A stretch of DNA of 42,138 nucleotides, taken from positions 1 through 42,138 of the forward strand of contig NZ_JALFCU010000077.1 of assembly GCF_022771645.1 (NCBI RefSeq). Reading direction: 5' to 3'. Below are positions 1-11,254 of this stretch, piece after piece. This DNA is from Selenomonas sp. (GTDB lineage Bacteria > Bacillota > Negativicutes > Selenomonadales > Selenomonadaceae). Within the stretch, counting starts at the first letter, position 1. Every line of letters begins with the position of its first letter. A program made the position numbers and the translations under genes. The notes beneath the pieces were generated by a model. The model was not told the origin of the DNA. It saw nothing but the letters and a program-made list of their open reading frames with translations, and did not search any database.

Positions 1-347
1 CGGAAGAACGCGCACGTGAAGCACGGCGATTTGTCTTGCTGCGCTTCAATCGCGCCGGCGATGTCGACGTCAACGACATCGTACGGGATCGCGAGCTCCG
101 CGAGGAACGCGCGGATGCGTTCCGTGTCGAACGTCTTCTCCGGGAACATCGGGTTGATCGTCAGCGCGCCGAGCGTGAAGGATTTTTTCAGCCGCTCGCG
201 CAGAATCGCGAGTGCGTAGGCGAGGAAGATGCTGTCCTTGCCGCCCGAGACGCCGATGAGTATCTTGTCGCCATCCGCAATCATGTCGAACTCGACGACG
301 GCACGCAGGAGCTTCGAAAAATAGGTTTGGGGCAAGTTGATTTTCAA
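1..347 (-). CDS. TtcA-like PP-loop ATPase, tRNA thiolation (5' part, cut by window edge)
   Basis: Only the first 115 codons lie in the window; the gene runs off the left edge. The protein carries the PP-loop SGGKDS at residues 34-39, which activates a tRNA base by adenylation, and a CFTC motif with Cys109 and Cys112. In TtcA the matching CxxC helps hold an iron-sulfur cluster used to make 2-thiocytidine at tRNA position 32. I chose the TTG start at 347 because GAGGTG sits 7 bases upstream on the minus strand; the nearby GTG is in another frame. It is divergent from the pyrophosphatase gene. The TtcA/TilS superfamily is secure. The exact member is less so, because the second CxxC region is outside the window. 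Confidence 0.85.
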   Translation of the reverse strand, partial: MKINLPQTYFSKLLRAVVEFDMIADGDKILIGVSGGKDSIFLAYALAILRERLKKSFTLGALTINPMFPEKTFDTERIRAFLAELAIPYDVVDVDIAGAIEAQQDKSPCFTCAFF

Positions 348-411
348 AACGGGACACCTCTTTGCTTTGTGAAAACTACGTCCTATTATACGGAAAATCA
401 CCGTGCAAGGG

Positions 412-440
412 TAGACGCTTGCGCGGATTTTTTATATAAT
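412..440 (+). promoter_or_regulatory. Promoter of the pyrophosphatase gene
   Basis: A perfect -10 TATAAT at 435-440 is preceded by TAGACG at 412-417, a 4/6 match to the -35 consensus, with a 17-bp spacer. The predicted start site is near 447, about 65 bases before the ATG at 514. Confidence 0.6.
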
Positions 441-513
441 GGAAGACAGACACAAAACAGGCCTCTTGGCGGACGACGGCCGAGGGGCTGCGCGATTGGA
501 GGATTTTTTTCCC

Positions 514-2166
514 ATGAGAAACACAAAACCCATTTATACGATCGGCCATCGCAATCCGGACACGGACTCGATCTGCTCGGCCATCGGCTATGCGCATCTG
601 AAGCAGGCGCTTGGCGAGAACGTCGTGCCGGCGCGCGCGGGCAAGGTGAACGCGGAGACGAAGTTTGCGCTCGAGCATTTCCATGTCGAGCAGCCGCTGC
701 TGCTGACAGACCTCTACCCGCGCGTCAAGGATGTGCTGCTCGACTGCAAGATCGTCGTGAAGCAGCACGACACGCTGCGCCAGCTCGGCGAAATCATGCG
801 CGACCATGACCTGCGCTCCGTGCCGGTCACGGACAGCAAGGGCATCCTCGTCGGCATCGTGACGGTCTCCGACCTCGCGAAGCGCTATTTCCAGGAGCTC
901 GGCATGGCGAACCTCGCCGACATGCGCGTGCGCTATCGCGACATCATCGCGGCCATCGACGCGAAAGTCCTCGTCGGCGGCGTCGAGAGCGATTTCATCC
1001 AGGGCGAAGTCCGTATCGCGGCGGGCTCGCTGCAGTCTATCAAGGAGCACATCAAAGAGCATGACATCGTGCTCATCGGCGACCGCCATGATGAGACGAT
1101 GATCGACTGCGTGAAGCAGGGCATTTCCGTGCTCGTCATCACGGGCGACGGCCGCGTTGCCCCGGACGTGCTCGAGGAGGCGGAGGAGCGCGGCATGTTC
1201 GTCCTCTCGACGCCGTACGACACGTACACGGCGGCACGCCTCATCAACCAGTGTGTGCCGGTGCGCCGCATCATGCATCAGGATCCCGTCTGCTTCAAGC
1301 CGCTCGACCTGCTGTCGGACATCAAGGGCACGATGGAAGAGACGAGCTACCGCAACTACCCGGTCGTCGAGAACGGTCGCCTCGTCGGCCTCGTGAGCCG
1401 CGACGAGCTGACGATGCCGGAACGCGACCGCGTCATCCTCGTCGACCACAATGAGCGTGGCCAGGCCGTCGAGGGCATCGAGGAAGCGAAGATCGTCGAG
1501 ATTGTCGACCATCACCGCCTCGGCGGCATCCAGACGAGCGAGCCGATCTACACGCACGCCGAGCCGGTCGGCTGCACGGCGACCATCGTCGCGAACATGC
1601 ATTGGCATCGCGACATCGACATCCCGCAGTCCATCGCAGGCCTCTTGCTGTCGGCCATCATTTCCGACACGGTGCTCTTCAAGTCCCCAACGTGCACGCC
1701 GTACGACAAGAAGACGGCGGAGCGCCTCGCGGAGATCGCGGGCGTCGACATCCAGGAATACGGCCTCGCCATGCTGAAAGCGGGCTCGGGCATCGGTGAC
1801 ATGACGCCGATGGAAATCGCGAAAAACGACCTCAAGGAGTTCACAATCGGCGACTACCGCATCATCGTCAGCCAGATTTCCGTCATGGATCCGAAGGAAG
1901 TCCTCGACCTCGAGCCGCAGCTCATCGAAGCGATGACGACCATCTGCGAAAAAGAAGGCTTCGACATGAGCCTCGTCATGGTGACGGACATCCTCGAGGA
2001 GGCGACGTACCTCCTGTACACGGGCTCGCCGAAGACGCTGATCGGCGAAGCGTTCAAGAAAGACGCGAGCGGCACGCATGTCTACCTGCCGGGCGTCATG
2101 AGCCGCAAGAAGCAGATCATCCCGCCGCTCTCGGAAGCGGTCAAACGCATCAAGGAAAAGAAATGA
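514..2166 (+). CDS. Manganese-dependent inorganic pyrophosphatase with CBS-DRTGG regulatory insert
   Basis: This 550-aa family II inorganic pyrophosphatase hydrolyses PPi to two phosphates in the cytoplasm. The DHH-type metal site is split by a regulatory insert. GHRNPDTDS lies at residues 11-19, then a CBS repeat (about 70-120), a DRTGG domain, a second CBS repeat (about 250-305), VDHNE at 310-314 and the DHH triplet at 332-334. The DHHA2 domain ends with the substrate-binding SRKKQ at 530-534. Family members without the insert are about 310 aa. Studied CBS-DRTGG enzymes are inhibited by AMP/ADP and activated by diadenosine polyphosphates. An upstream in-frame ATG at 439 exists, but GGAGG at 498-502 points to 514. 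It appears to be a single-gene unit. Confidence 0.93.
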   Translation: MRNTKPIYTIGHRNPDTDSICSAIGYAHLKQALGENVVPARAGKVNAETKFALEHFHVEQPLLLTDLYPRVKDVLLDCKIVVKQHDTLRQLGEIMRDHDLRSVPVTDSKGILVGIVTVSDLAKRYFQELGMANLADMRVRYRDIIAAIDAKVLVGGVESDFIQGEVRIAAGSLQSIKEHIKEHDIVLIGDRHDETMIDCVKQGISVLVITGDGRVAPDVLEEAEERGMFVLSTPYDTYTAARLINQCVPVRRIMHQDPVCFKPLDLLSDIKGTMEETSYRNYPVVENGRLVGLVSRDELTMPERDRVILVDHNERGQAVEGIEEAKIVEIVDHHRLGGIQTSEPIYTHAEPVGCTATIVANMHWHRDIDIPQSIAGLLLSAIISDTVLFKSPTCTPYDKKTAERLAEIAGVDIQEYGLAMLKAGSGIGDMTPMEIAKNDLKEFTIGDYRIIVSQISVMDPKEVLDLEPQLIEAMTTICEKEGFDMSLVMVTDILEEATYLLYTGSPKTLIGEAFKKDASGTHVYLPGVMSRKKQIIPPLSEAVKRIKEKK

Positions 2167-2328
2167 GGAACTGCTGATGCATTCATCCATCCATCTTACC
2201 GCATCTTTTCCGCCCTCTCTGCGTTGACAAATCCTCGACGTAGCGCTGCTACGCCTTGCGGTTTGTCGCCTTAATAGGACGAAAAATCTGCGGCAATCTG
2301 AATGGATTCATTGCATCATCAGCTCCTC
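2165..2328. repeat. 164-bp imperfect palindromic intergenic element
   Basis: The two arms match along nearly their whole length. GAGGAACTGCTGATGCA at the left end corresponds to the inverse of TGCATCATCAGCTCCTC at the right end. Inner blocks CCGCATCTTTTCCG/CGAAAAATCTGCGG and GACAAA...CGTAGC/GCTACG...TTTGTC close on the trinucleotide GCT near 2247. The element starts inside the stop codon of the upstream gene and contains no ORF. It looks like a non-autonomous, MITE- or REP-like repeat, or a very long RNA hairpin. I cannot tell from one copy which it is. Confidence 0.7.
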
Positions 2329-2337
2329 TGAGATTTG

Positions 2338-2367
2338 CCGCTCCTGCTTGCAGGAGCGGTATTTTAT
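2338..2367 (+). terminator. Rho-independent terminator after the pyrophosphatase gene
   Basis: A 9-bp perfect stem, CCGCTCCTG/CAGGAGCGG, with loop CTTG is followed by TATTTTATT. It ends about 20 bases before pcrA. Confidence 0.75.
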
Positions 2368-2390
2368 TTGATTTTTAAGGAGAATCAATT

Positions 2391-4709
2391 TTGGATATTT
2401 TCGAAGGGCTCAATCCCATGCAGAAACAAGCCGTCGAGCATATGGAAGGGCCGCTCTTAATCATGGCGGGCGCGGGCTCGGGGAAGACGAAGGTCCTCAC
2501 GTGCCGCATCGCGAACCTCCTCGCGCACGGCGTCGCGCCGTACCGCATCCTCGCCATCACGTTCACGAACAAGGCCGCGACGGAGATGAAGGAGCGCGCG
2601 GAGCGCATGATCGGCGCGGCGGCGAAAGACGTCTGGCTCAGCACGTTCCACTCGTTCTGCGCGCGCTTCCTGCGCCGTGAGATCGAGGCGACGGAGCTCT
2701 ACAAGAAGAATTTCGTCATCTACGACACGAGCGACAGCCAGGCCGTCATCAAGGACGCGCTGAAGCAGCTCGAACTCGACGAGAAACAGTACACGCCGGG
2801 CAGCATCCTGAACGCCATTTCGAACGCGAAGAACCAGCTGCAAGGGCCGCGCACCTTCCGCAAGCTCGCGGACGGCTTTTTCCAGCAGAAGGTCGCGGAT
2901 GTCTACGATATTTATCAGAAAAAATTGCGCGACAACAACGCGCTCGACTTCGACGACCTGCTCATGGTGTCCGTGACGCTGCTCGAAGAAAATGAGGACA
3001 TCCGCGAGAAGTACCAGCGCCGCTTCCAGTACATCCTCGTCGACGAGTATCAGGACACGAACGGCGCGCAGTACCAGCTGACGAAGATCCTCGCGGCCGG
3101 CCACCGGAATCTTTGCGTCGTCGGCGATGCGGATCAGTCCATCTACGGCTGGCGCGGCGCCGACATCCGCAACATCATGGATTTCGAGAACGACTATCCC
3201 GACGCGACGACGATCAAGCTCGAGCAGAACTATCGCTCGACGAAGACGATCCTCGCGGCGGCGAACGCCGTCATCGAGCACAATACGGAGCGCAAGAAGA
3301 AAGCGCTCTGGACGGAAAATCCCGAAGGCGAAAAAGTCACGACGTACCAGGCGACGGACGAACGCGACGAGGCGCATTTCATCGCGACGACGATGATGAA
3401 GCAAAAGACGATCTTCAACGCCGACTACGGCGACATGGCCGTGCTCTATCGCACGAACGCGCAGTCCCGCATCCTCGAAGAAGGCCTCATGGCCGCGCAC
3501 ATCCCGTACACGATGGTCGGCGGGCTGAAGTTCTACGACCGCAAGGAAATCAAGGACATCGTCGCCTATTTGCGCGTCATTTTCAACCCGCTCGACGACG
3601 TGAGCCTCTTGCGCATCATCAATGTGCCGAAGCGCGGCCTCGGCGCGACGAGCGTCGCAAAGCTCGTCGATTACGCGGCGGCAGAAGAACTCACGCTGTT
3701 CGATGTGATCTCGAACCCCGACATGCTCGCGACGATTCCCGGCATCACGGCGCGCGTGAAGAAGCCGCTCGAACTGTTCACGACGTTCCTCTTCAATACC
3801 ATGGCGACGGCGGGCAATCTCGCGATGGACGACCTCATCGAGCGCGTGCTCGATGAGTCGGGCTACAAGAAAGAGCTCGAAGAGGACAAGAAGCCCGAGG
3901 CGAAAGACCGCCTCGAGAACCTCAAGGAATTCGTCGGCATGGCGAAGGAATTCATGAAGTCCGAGGAACAGCCGACGCTCGAGAATTTCCTCGCGCAGCT
4001 GTCGCTCGTCTCCGACATCGACAACGCCGACATGGAGGACGACCGTGTGACGCTCATGACGCTGCACGCGGCGAAGGGCCTCGAATTCCCGATTGTCTTC
4101 ATGGCTGGCATGGAGGAAGGCGTCTTCCCGCACAGCCGCACGCTCATGGACGTCAGCCAGCTCGAAGAGGAGCGCCGCACGTGCTACGTCGGCATCACGC
4201 GCGCGGAGCGCAAGCTCTATCTGACGTACGCGCGCACGCGCATGCTCTACGGCCACATGAACGCGAACCCGCCATCGCGCTTCCTGAAGGAAATCCCCGA
4301 GGAATACCTCGAACAGCTCGTGCCGCGCCGCAACGCGTACGGCTTCGCGAACGCGAACTCGTACGGCGCGCAGCAGCAGCACGGCGTCATGGCGTTCCGT
4401 CCGACGACGAGCGGCGCGTACGGCGGCGCAGTGCGCGGCGCGCATTTCACGGGCCAGCCGCAGTCGGCGCTCGCGGCCATGCAGTCGCTCGCGCAGCGGA
4501 ACGTGAACCAGAAGCCTGCGGCTGGCGTCATCCGTCCCGATATGAATGTCGCGTGGCGCGTCGGCGACAAGGCGCGCCACGGCAAATGGGGCGTCGGCAC
4601 CGTCGTCTCCGTCAAGGGCGAAGGCGAGGAAGTGCAGCTCCAGATCGCGTTCCCTGGCCAGGGCGTCAAAGGCCTCATGCAGAAATACGCACCAATCGAA
4701 AAAGTGTGA
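2391..4709 (+). CDS. pcrA: ATP-dependent DNA helicase PcrA (UvrD/Rep family)
   Basis: This 772-aa superfamily 1A 3'-5' helicase works in nucleotide excision repair, plasmid replication and clearing RecA or RNA polymerase from DNA. Visible are the Q-motif Gln13, Walker A GAGSGKT at 27-33, the DEYQDT Walker B/DEXX motif, GDADQSIYGWRGA (motif III), the QNYRS motif IV region, VTLMTLHAAKGLE (motif V) and VGITRAERKLYLTYA (motif VI). The C-terminal 55 residues (GDKARHGKWGVGTVVSV) form the Tudor-like domain that contacts RNA polymerase in Gram-positive PcrA. The start is TTG, with AAGGAGA at 2377-2383. Length is typical. It heads a repair cluster with uvrB and uvrA but is separated from them by a tRNA gene. 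Confidence 0.96.
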   Translation: MDIFEGLNPMQKQAVEHMEGPLLIMAGAGSGKTKVLTCRIANLLAHGVAPYRILAITFTNKAATEMKERAERMIGAAAKDVWLSTFHSFCARFLRREIEATELYKKNFVIYDTSDSQAVIKDALKQLELDEKQYTPGSILNAISNAKNQLQGPRTFRKLADGFFQQKVADVYDIYQKKLRDNNALDFDDLLMVSVTLLEENEDIREKYQRRFQYILVDEYQDTNGAQYQLTKILAAGHRNLCVVGDADQSIYGWRGADIRNIMDFENDYPDATTIKLEQNYRSTKTILAAANAVIEHNTERKKKALWTENPEGEKVTTYQATDERDEAHFIATTMMKQKTIFNADYGDMAVLYRTNAQSRILEEGLMAAHIPYTMVGGLKFYDRKEIKDIVAYLRVIFNPLDDVSLLRIINVPKRGLGATSVAKLVDYAAAEELTLFDVISNPDMLATIPGITARVKKPLELFTTFLFNTMATAGNLAMDDLIERVLDESGYKKELEEDKKPEAKDRLENLKEFVGMAKEFMKSEEQPTLENFLAQLSLVSDIDNADMEDDRVTLMTLHAAKGLEFPIVFMAGMEEGVFPHSRTLMDVSQLEEERRTCYVGITRAERKLYLTYARTRMLYGHMNANPPSRFLKEIPEEYLEQLVPRRNAYGFANANSYGAQQQHGVMAFRPTTSGAYGGAVRGAHFTGQPQSALAAMQSLAQRNVNQKPAAGVIRPDMNVAWRVGDKARHGKWGVGTVVSVKGEGEEVQLQIAFPGQGVKGLMQKYAPIEKV

Positions 4710-4745
4710 GCGCTCCAAGATTTTTGCGAAGCGCGCGAAAAAGTA

Positions 4746-4774
4746 TTGACATCCATACGTCGGATGAGTATACT
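4746..4774 (+). promoter_or_regulatory. Consensus sigma-A promoter of tRNA-Lys
   Basis: TTGACA at 4746-4751, a 17-bp spacer and TATACT at 4769-4774. This is one of the best-matching promoters in the window and lies 30 bp before the mature tRNA. Confidence 0.9.
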
Positions 4775-4804
4775 AATTCTTGTCGTTGAGAGACGACAAG
4801 ACAT

Positions 4805-4880
<76 letters not shown>

Positions 4881-4892
4881 TTGGAAGGTAAG

Positions 4893-4918
4893 GGCTCGGA
4901 GATTTCCGAGCCTTTTTT
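4893..4918 (+). terminator. Terminator after tRNA-Lys
   Basis: Stem GGCTCGGA/TCCGAGCC with loop GATT, followed by six T residues. It separates the tRNA transcript from uvrB. Confidence 0.9.
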
Positions 4919-4950
4919 GCTATAAGAAAGCAAACACGGGAGGGATCGCG

Positions 4951-7053
4951 ATGGCGATGGTGCCGAAACTCAATACGACGCAGTTCGATGAGCAGCGGCC
5001 GTTCGAGGTCGTTGCGCCGTTCGAGCCGATGGGCGACCAGCCGCAGGCCATCGAGGAGCTCGCGCAAGGCGTCGAGGCGGGGCAGGACGCGCAGGTGCTG
5101 CTCGGCGCGACGGGAACGGGCAAGACGTACACGATTGCGAAGGTCATCGAGAAAGTGCAGAAGCCGACGCTCGTCATCGCGCACAACAAGACCCTCGCCG
5201 CGCAGCTCGCGAGCGAGTTCAAGACGTTCTTCCCGCACAACTACGTCGGCTATTTCGTCAGCTACTACGATTTTTACCAGCCGGAGGCGTACATCGCCTC
5301 GACGGACACGTACATCGAGAAAGATGCGTCCATCAACGACGAGATTGATGAGCTCAGGCACAGCGCGACGTGCTCGCTCTTCGAGCGGCGCGACTGCATC
5401 ATCGTCGCGTCCGTCTCGTGCATCTACGGCCTCGGCTCGCCGGAAAGCTATCATGAGATGGTTGTATCGCTGCACAAGGGGCAGACGGTCGACCGCGACG
5501 CGATTCTCCGAAAGCTCATCTCCATCCGCTACGAGCGCAACGACATCGCGTTCGAGCGCGGCAAGTTCCGCGTGCGCGGCGACGTCATCGAGGTGTTCCC
5601 GGCCGGGTACAACAGCCGCGCCGTGCGCATCGAGATGTTCGGCGACGAGATTGACCGCATTTTGGAATTCGACACGACAACGGGCGAAATCTACGGCGAG
5701 CGCACGCATTCCATGATTTTCCCCGCGTCGCATTACGTCACGGCGCAGGACGACATGAAAATCGCGGAGCAGACGATCCGCGAGGAACTCGCGGAGCAGC
5801 TCGCGAAACTGCGCGGCGATGGAAAGCTGCTCGAAGCGCAGCGGCTCGAACAGCGCACGAACTACGACCTCGAAATGATGGAAGAAGTCGGATACTGCTC
5901 GGGCATCGAAAATTATTCGCGCCATCTCACGCACCGCAAGGCGGGCGAAGCACCGTATACGCTGCTCGATTATTTTCCCGAGGACTTCCTCATCGTCATG
6001 GACGAGAGCCATGTCACGCTGCCGCAGCTGCACGCGATGTATGCGGGCGACCGCAGCCGCAAGGTTTCGCTCGTCGAGAACGGCTTCCGCCTGCCGTCGG
6101 CGTTCGACAATCGTCCGCTGACATTCGAGGAGTTTGCCGCGCGCATCAACCAGATCATTTTCGTCTCGGCGACGCCGGGCAAGTACGAGCTCGCGCACGC
6201 ACAGCAGGTCGCGCAGCAGATCATCCGCCCGACAGGCCTGCTCGACCCCGAGATCGAGGTGCGGCCGCTCGACGGGCAGATCGACGACCTGCTCGGCGAG
6301 ATCAAACAGCGTATCGCGAAAAACGAGCGCGTGCTCGTGACGACGCTGACGAAGAAGATGGCCGAACATCTGACGGATTACCTCAGCGATGTCGGCATCC
6401 GCGTGCGCTACCTTCATTCAGATATCGCGACGATGGAGCGCGCCGAGATCATCCATGACCTGCGCGCCGGCGAGTTCGACGTGCTCGTCGGCATCAACCT
6501 GCTGCGCGAAGGCCTCGACATGCCGGAGGTCTCGCTCATCGCCATCCTCGATGCGGACAAGGAAGGCTTTTTGCGCTCGGACACGTCGCTCATCCAGATC
6601 ATCGGCCGCGCGGCGCGCAACGCGCGCGGTCACGTCATCATGTACGCCGACCGCATCACGGACTCCATGCAGCGCGCCATCGACGAGACGCAGCGCCGCC
6701 GCACGATCCAGCAGGACTACAACCGAGCGCACGGCATCACGCCGAAGACCATCGTCAAGCCCATCAAGCCGCTCATCGAGACGACGCTCGTCGCTGAGAC
6801 GAAAGCATCGTATGGCGGCGGCAGCGGCGACGGCAAACAGCGGCGCAAGCTCACGAAGAAGGACCGCGACAACCTCATCAAGACGCTGACGCGCGAAATG
6901 CAGCAGGCGTCGCGCGCGCTCGAATTCGAGCGCGCGGCGGAACTGCGCGATATGATCCTCGAGCTCGATGGAACGTTGCCGACGGCTGCGGCGACGAAAA
7001 CGACGAAGACGGCGAAACCGTCGCGCAAGCCGCGAACGGCGAAGAAAGGGTAA
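4951..7053 (+). CDS. uvrB: Excinuclease ABC subunit UvrB
   Basis: This 700-aa damage-verification helicase of nucleotide excision repair is loaded by UvrA and recruits UvrC. Walker A GATGTGKT is at 52-59. The beta-hairpin that clamps DNA (YFVSYYDFYQPEAYI) is near residue 105-119. The DESH box, the SATPGKYE helicase motif and the IIGRAARNA motif VI follow. A C-terminal UVR motif (about 650-676, EFERAAELRDMI) is the UvrC/UvrA contact. The ATG at 4951 is chosen for its GGGAGGG site 6 bases upstream; an open frame extends back into the tRNA but cannot be coding there. TGCTATAAG at 4918-4926 may be an extended -10. uvrA follows only 4 bases after the stop, so the two are co-transcribed. Confidence 0.97.
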   Translation: MAMVPKLNTTQFDEQRPFEVVAPFEPMGDQPQAIEELAQGVEAGQDAQVLLGATGTGKTYTIAKVIEKVQKPTLVIAHNKTLAAQLASEFKTFFPHNYVGYFVSYYDFYQPEAYIASTDTYIEKDASINDEIDELRHSATCSLFERRDCIIVASVSCIYGLGSPESYHEMVVSLHKGQTVDRDAILRKLISIRYERNDIAFERGKFRVRGDVIEVFPAGYNSRAVRIEMFGDEIDRILEFDTTTGEIYGERTHSMIFPASHYVTAQDDMKIAEQTIREELAEQLAKLRGDGKLLEAQRLEQRTNYDLEMMEEVGYCSGIENYSRHLTHRKAGEAPYTLLDYFPEDFLIVMDESHVTLPQLHAMYAGDRSRKVSLVENGFRLPSAFDNRPLTFEEFAARINQIIFVSATPGKYELAHAQQVAQQIIRPTGLLDPEIEVRPLDGQIDDLLGEIKQRIAKNERVLVTTLTKKMAEHLTDYLSDVGIRVRYLHSDIATMERAEIIHDLRAGEFDVLVGINLLREGLDMPEVSLIAILDADKEGFLRSDTSLIQIIGRAARNARGHVIMYADRITDSMQRAIDETQRRRTIQQDYNRAHGITPKTIVKPIKPLIETTLVAETKASYGGGSGDGKQRRKLTKKDRDNLIKTLTREMQQASRALEFERAAELRDMILELDGTLPTAAATKTTKTAKPSRKPRTAKKG

Positions 7054-7057
7054 CATC

Positions 7058-9886
<2,829 letters not shown>

Positions 9887-9921
9887 AGTTTTTTCGCGAA
9901 ACAAAAATTTTTTGCAACAGA

Positions 9922-9960
9922 AAGAGCCCGGAGGTTCATCGCCTGCCGGGCTCTTCTTTT
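9922..9960. terminator. Bidirectional terminator between uvrA and a small leftward gene
   Basis: Stem AAGAGCCCGG/CCGGGCTCTT, with an inner AGG/CCT extension, is followed by TCTTTTG on the plus strand. It sits between convergent genes. Confidence 0.8.
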
Positions 9961-9978
9961 GTTCTCTTTTGAGGACGC

Positions 9979-10185
9979 TTATTTCTTCAGCACCTCTTTG
10001 AGGATGTCCGTCATCGCCTGCTGCATGACGCGCATGACATCCTGCAGGACTGCGTTGTAAAGATCGCCGCCGTCCGTGACGCCGCGGCCGTTGGCCGTGA
10101 TGAAGAACTTGTGGGGGTGCTCATTTGCTTTGTAAGCCTCGTTGAGCTTATCCTGCACGAGCTGCGTGAGTTCCTGATCCGTCAT
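9979..10185 (-). CDS. Hypothetical 68-aa protein
   Basis: I do not recognise a family with certainty. The product is small and helical, with no membrane segment and no Cys. It has an acidic N-terminal helix (DQELTQLVQDKLNEAYKANE), a short middle part with NGRGVTDGG, and a C-terminal amphipathic helix rich in Met and Gln ending in KEVLKK. The ATG at 10185 is preferred because GAGGTG lies 6 bases before it; the upstream in-frame GTG overlaps that ribosome-binding site. It is a single gene, convergent with uvrA. Confidence 0.7.
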   Translation of the reverse strand: MTDQELTQLVQDKLNEAYKANEHPHKFFITANGRGVTDGGDLYNAVLQDVMRVMQQAMTDILKEVLKK

Positions 10186-10262
10186 CTGTGTCACCTCTTT
10201 TCAAAAATCTCTGTCTCTTATTATACGACACGGACAGCGAAATGTCCTTGTTTTTTTTCCTG

Positions 10263-10309
10263 AGGAAGCACTGATTTATTTCGCCCCCTGTCTTAAATCA
10301 TCGCTTCCT
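10263..10309. repeat. 47-bp imperfect inverted repeat
   Basis: AGGAAGCACTGATTTA at the left pairs with TTAAATCATCGCTTCCT at the right around a C-rich loop. The left end (GAGGAAGCACTGAT) resembles the end of the 164-bp palindrome at 2165 (GAGGAACTGCTGAT), so it may be a shortened relative. The rest of the 10186-10492 gap holds a likely promoter and no gene that I can see. Confidence 0.5.
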
Positions 10310-10374
10310 TGGATGGAGCTCAGAAAATCGCGCGGAAGTTTTGTTGTGGTATGAATTCCATTCTAAGAGCGACA

Positions 10375-10405
10375 TAACGGCGGCCTAACGGCCGTTCGTT
10401 ATACT
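10375..10405 (+). promoter_or_regulatory. Possible regulated promoter with a palindrome over the -35 position
   Basis: TATACT at 10400-10405 is a good -10, but there is no -35 match at 17 bp. Instead the region contains TAACGGCGGCCTAACGGCCGTT, with an AACGGCCGTT palindrome at 10387-10396. A weak -35 next to a palindrome suggests an activator- or repressor-bound promoter for the secreted protein gene downstream. This is inference only. Confidence 0.35.
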
Positions 10406-10492
10406 GCACGTATCAACAAATGTGCATCATGTGCGATGCTGTGAGCGTAAAAAATTTTTTGAGATACGAAAAAACGAGCGAGGTGCAACATC

Positions 10493-11182
10493 ATGATGAG
10501 CTATCGGGGAAAAATGCTGCTGGGCATGGCGCTCGGCGTGCTGCTCATTGGCGGCGGACTGTTCGGCTACGGCCACGCGCAGAACCGGCCGGCGCAGCCG
10601 AACCGTCTCGTCTGTGCGCAGACTCAGGGCATGCCGATGCGCGAAGTGCAGCCGGCAGAAGCTGCGGAGCGCATCGCGGAGGCGTTTGGCGTCGACCAGG
10701 CGCAGGTGCAGAAAGCCATCGAGGACGGACGCGATTTCCGTGACATCGGGCGCGCGGCGATGCTCGCGAGCGTCAGCGGCAAATCGTTTGACGACGTGCT
10801 CGCGTGCAAGACGGACGACGTGACGTGGCGCGGCGTCGAGAAGCAGCTCGGCATCACGCGCGAGCAGGTGCGGGCGGGCTATTGCGCGATGGAGGCGCGC
10901 CACCTCTCGGAGCAGGACGGCATCGATCGCGCGACGGCGCTCCAGCTCGTGCAGGATGGCTATGAGACGCATGACATCCGCATGGCGGCGGCGCTCGCGA
11001 AGGCGTCCGGCAAGGACATCCAGGACGTCTTGGGCCGCAAGCGCATCAACAACCGCTGGCACGATGTCGCGCGCGAGCTCGGCGTCGATGCGCGCGACCT
11101 GCATCTCGACGACGAACGCTATGGTTACGGCTATGGCCGCGGCCCGCGTTGCGACTTCGATGATGAGACAACGGACGAGTAA
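10493..11182 (+). CDS. Secreted or membrane-anchored protein with a duplicated helical motif
   Basis: 229 aa, no family recognised. Residues 1-30 (basic start, LLGMALGVLLIGGGLFGYG, then AQN) form a signal peptide or membrane anchor, so the protein should act outside the cytoplasm. The body contains an internal repeat: GRAAMLASVSGKSFDDVLA with TWRGVEKQLGI, then RMAAALAKASGKDIQDVLG with RWHDVARELGV. Each unit pairs an Ala-rich helix carrying an SGK-DVL turn with a helix ending in LGI/LGV. The tail is rich in Tyr-Gly and then Asp/Glu. Two adjacent ATG codons (10493, 10496) follow AGGTG at 10481-10485. No neighbour gives functional context. A promoter and T-box for another operon follow directly. 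Confidence 0.8.
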   Translation: MMSYRGKMLLGMALGVLLIGGGLFGYGHAQNRPAQPNRLVCAQTQGMPMREVQPAEAAERIAEAFGVDQAQVQKAIEDGRDFRDIGRAAMLASVSGKSFDDVLACKTDDVTWRGVEKQLGITREQVRAGYCAMEARHLSEQDGIDRATALQLVQDGYETHDIRMAAALAKASGKDIQDVLGRKRINNRWHDVARELGVDARDLHLDDERYGYGYGRGPRCDFDDETTDE

Positions 11183-11221
11183 CGCTGTTTGCAACGTTGG
11201 TACAAATTTTTTCCGCAAGGG

Positions 11222-11250
11222 TTGACAACGTTACATTTTCGTTTTATGAT
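11222..11250 (+). promoter_or_regulatory. Promoter of the trp T-box leader
   Basis: TTGACA at 11222-11227, a 17-bp spacer and TATGAT at 11245-11250. The transcript start is predicted near 11257, just before T-box stem I. Confidence 0.88.
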
Positions 11251-11254
11251 AAGA

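Noticed and set aside
376..2190. 604-aa open frame antisense to the pyrophosphatase gene
   Set aside because: It mirrors the coding gene, is rich in Arg/Asp/Val as GC-rich shadows are, and has no ribosome-binding site or recognisable domain.
2457..4718. 753-aa open frame antisense to pcrA
   Set aside because: Low-complexity Arg/Glu/Leu shadow of a clear helicase gene.
11191..11234. CAACGTT repeated near the trp leader promoter (about 11191 and 11227)
   Set aside because: Two copies of a 7-mer are too weak to call an operator, and a T-box already explains regulation.
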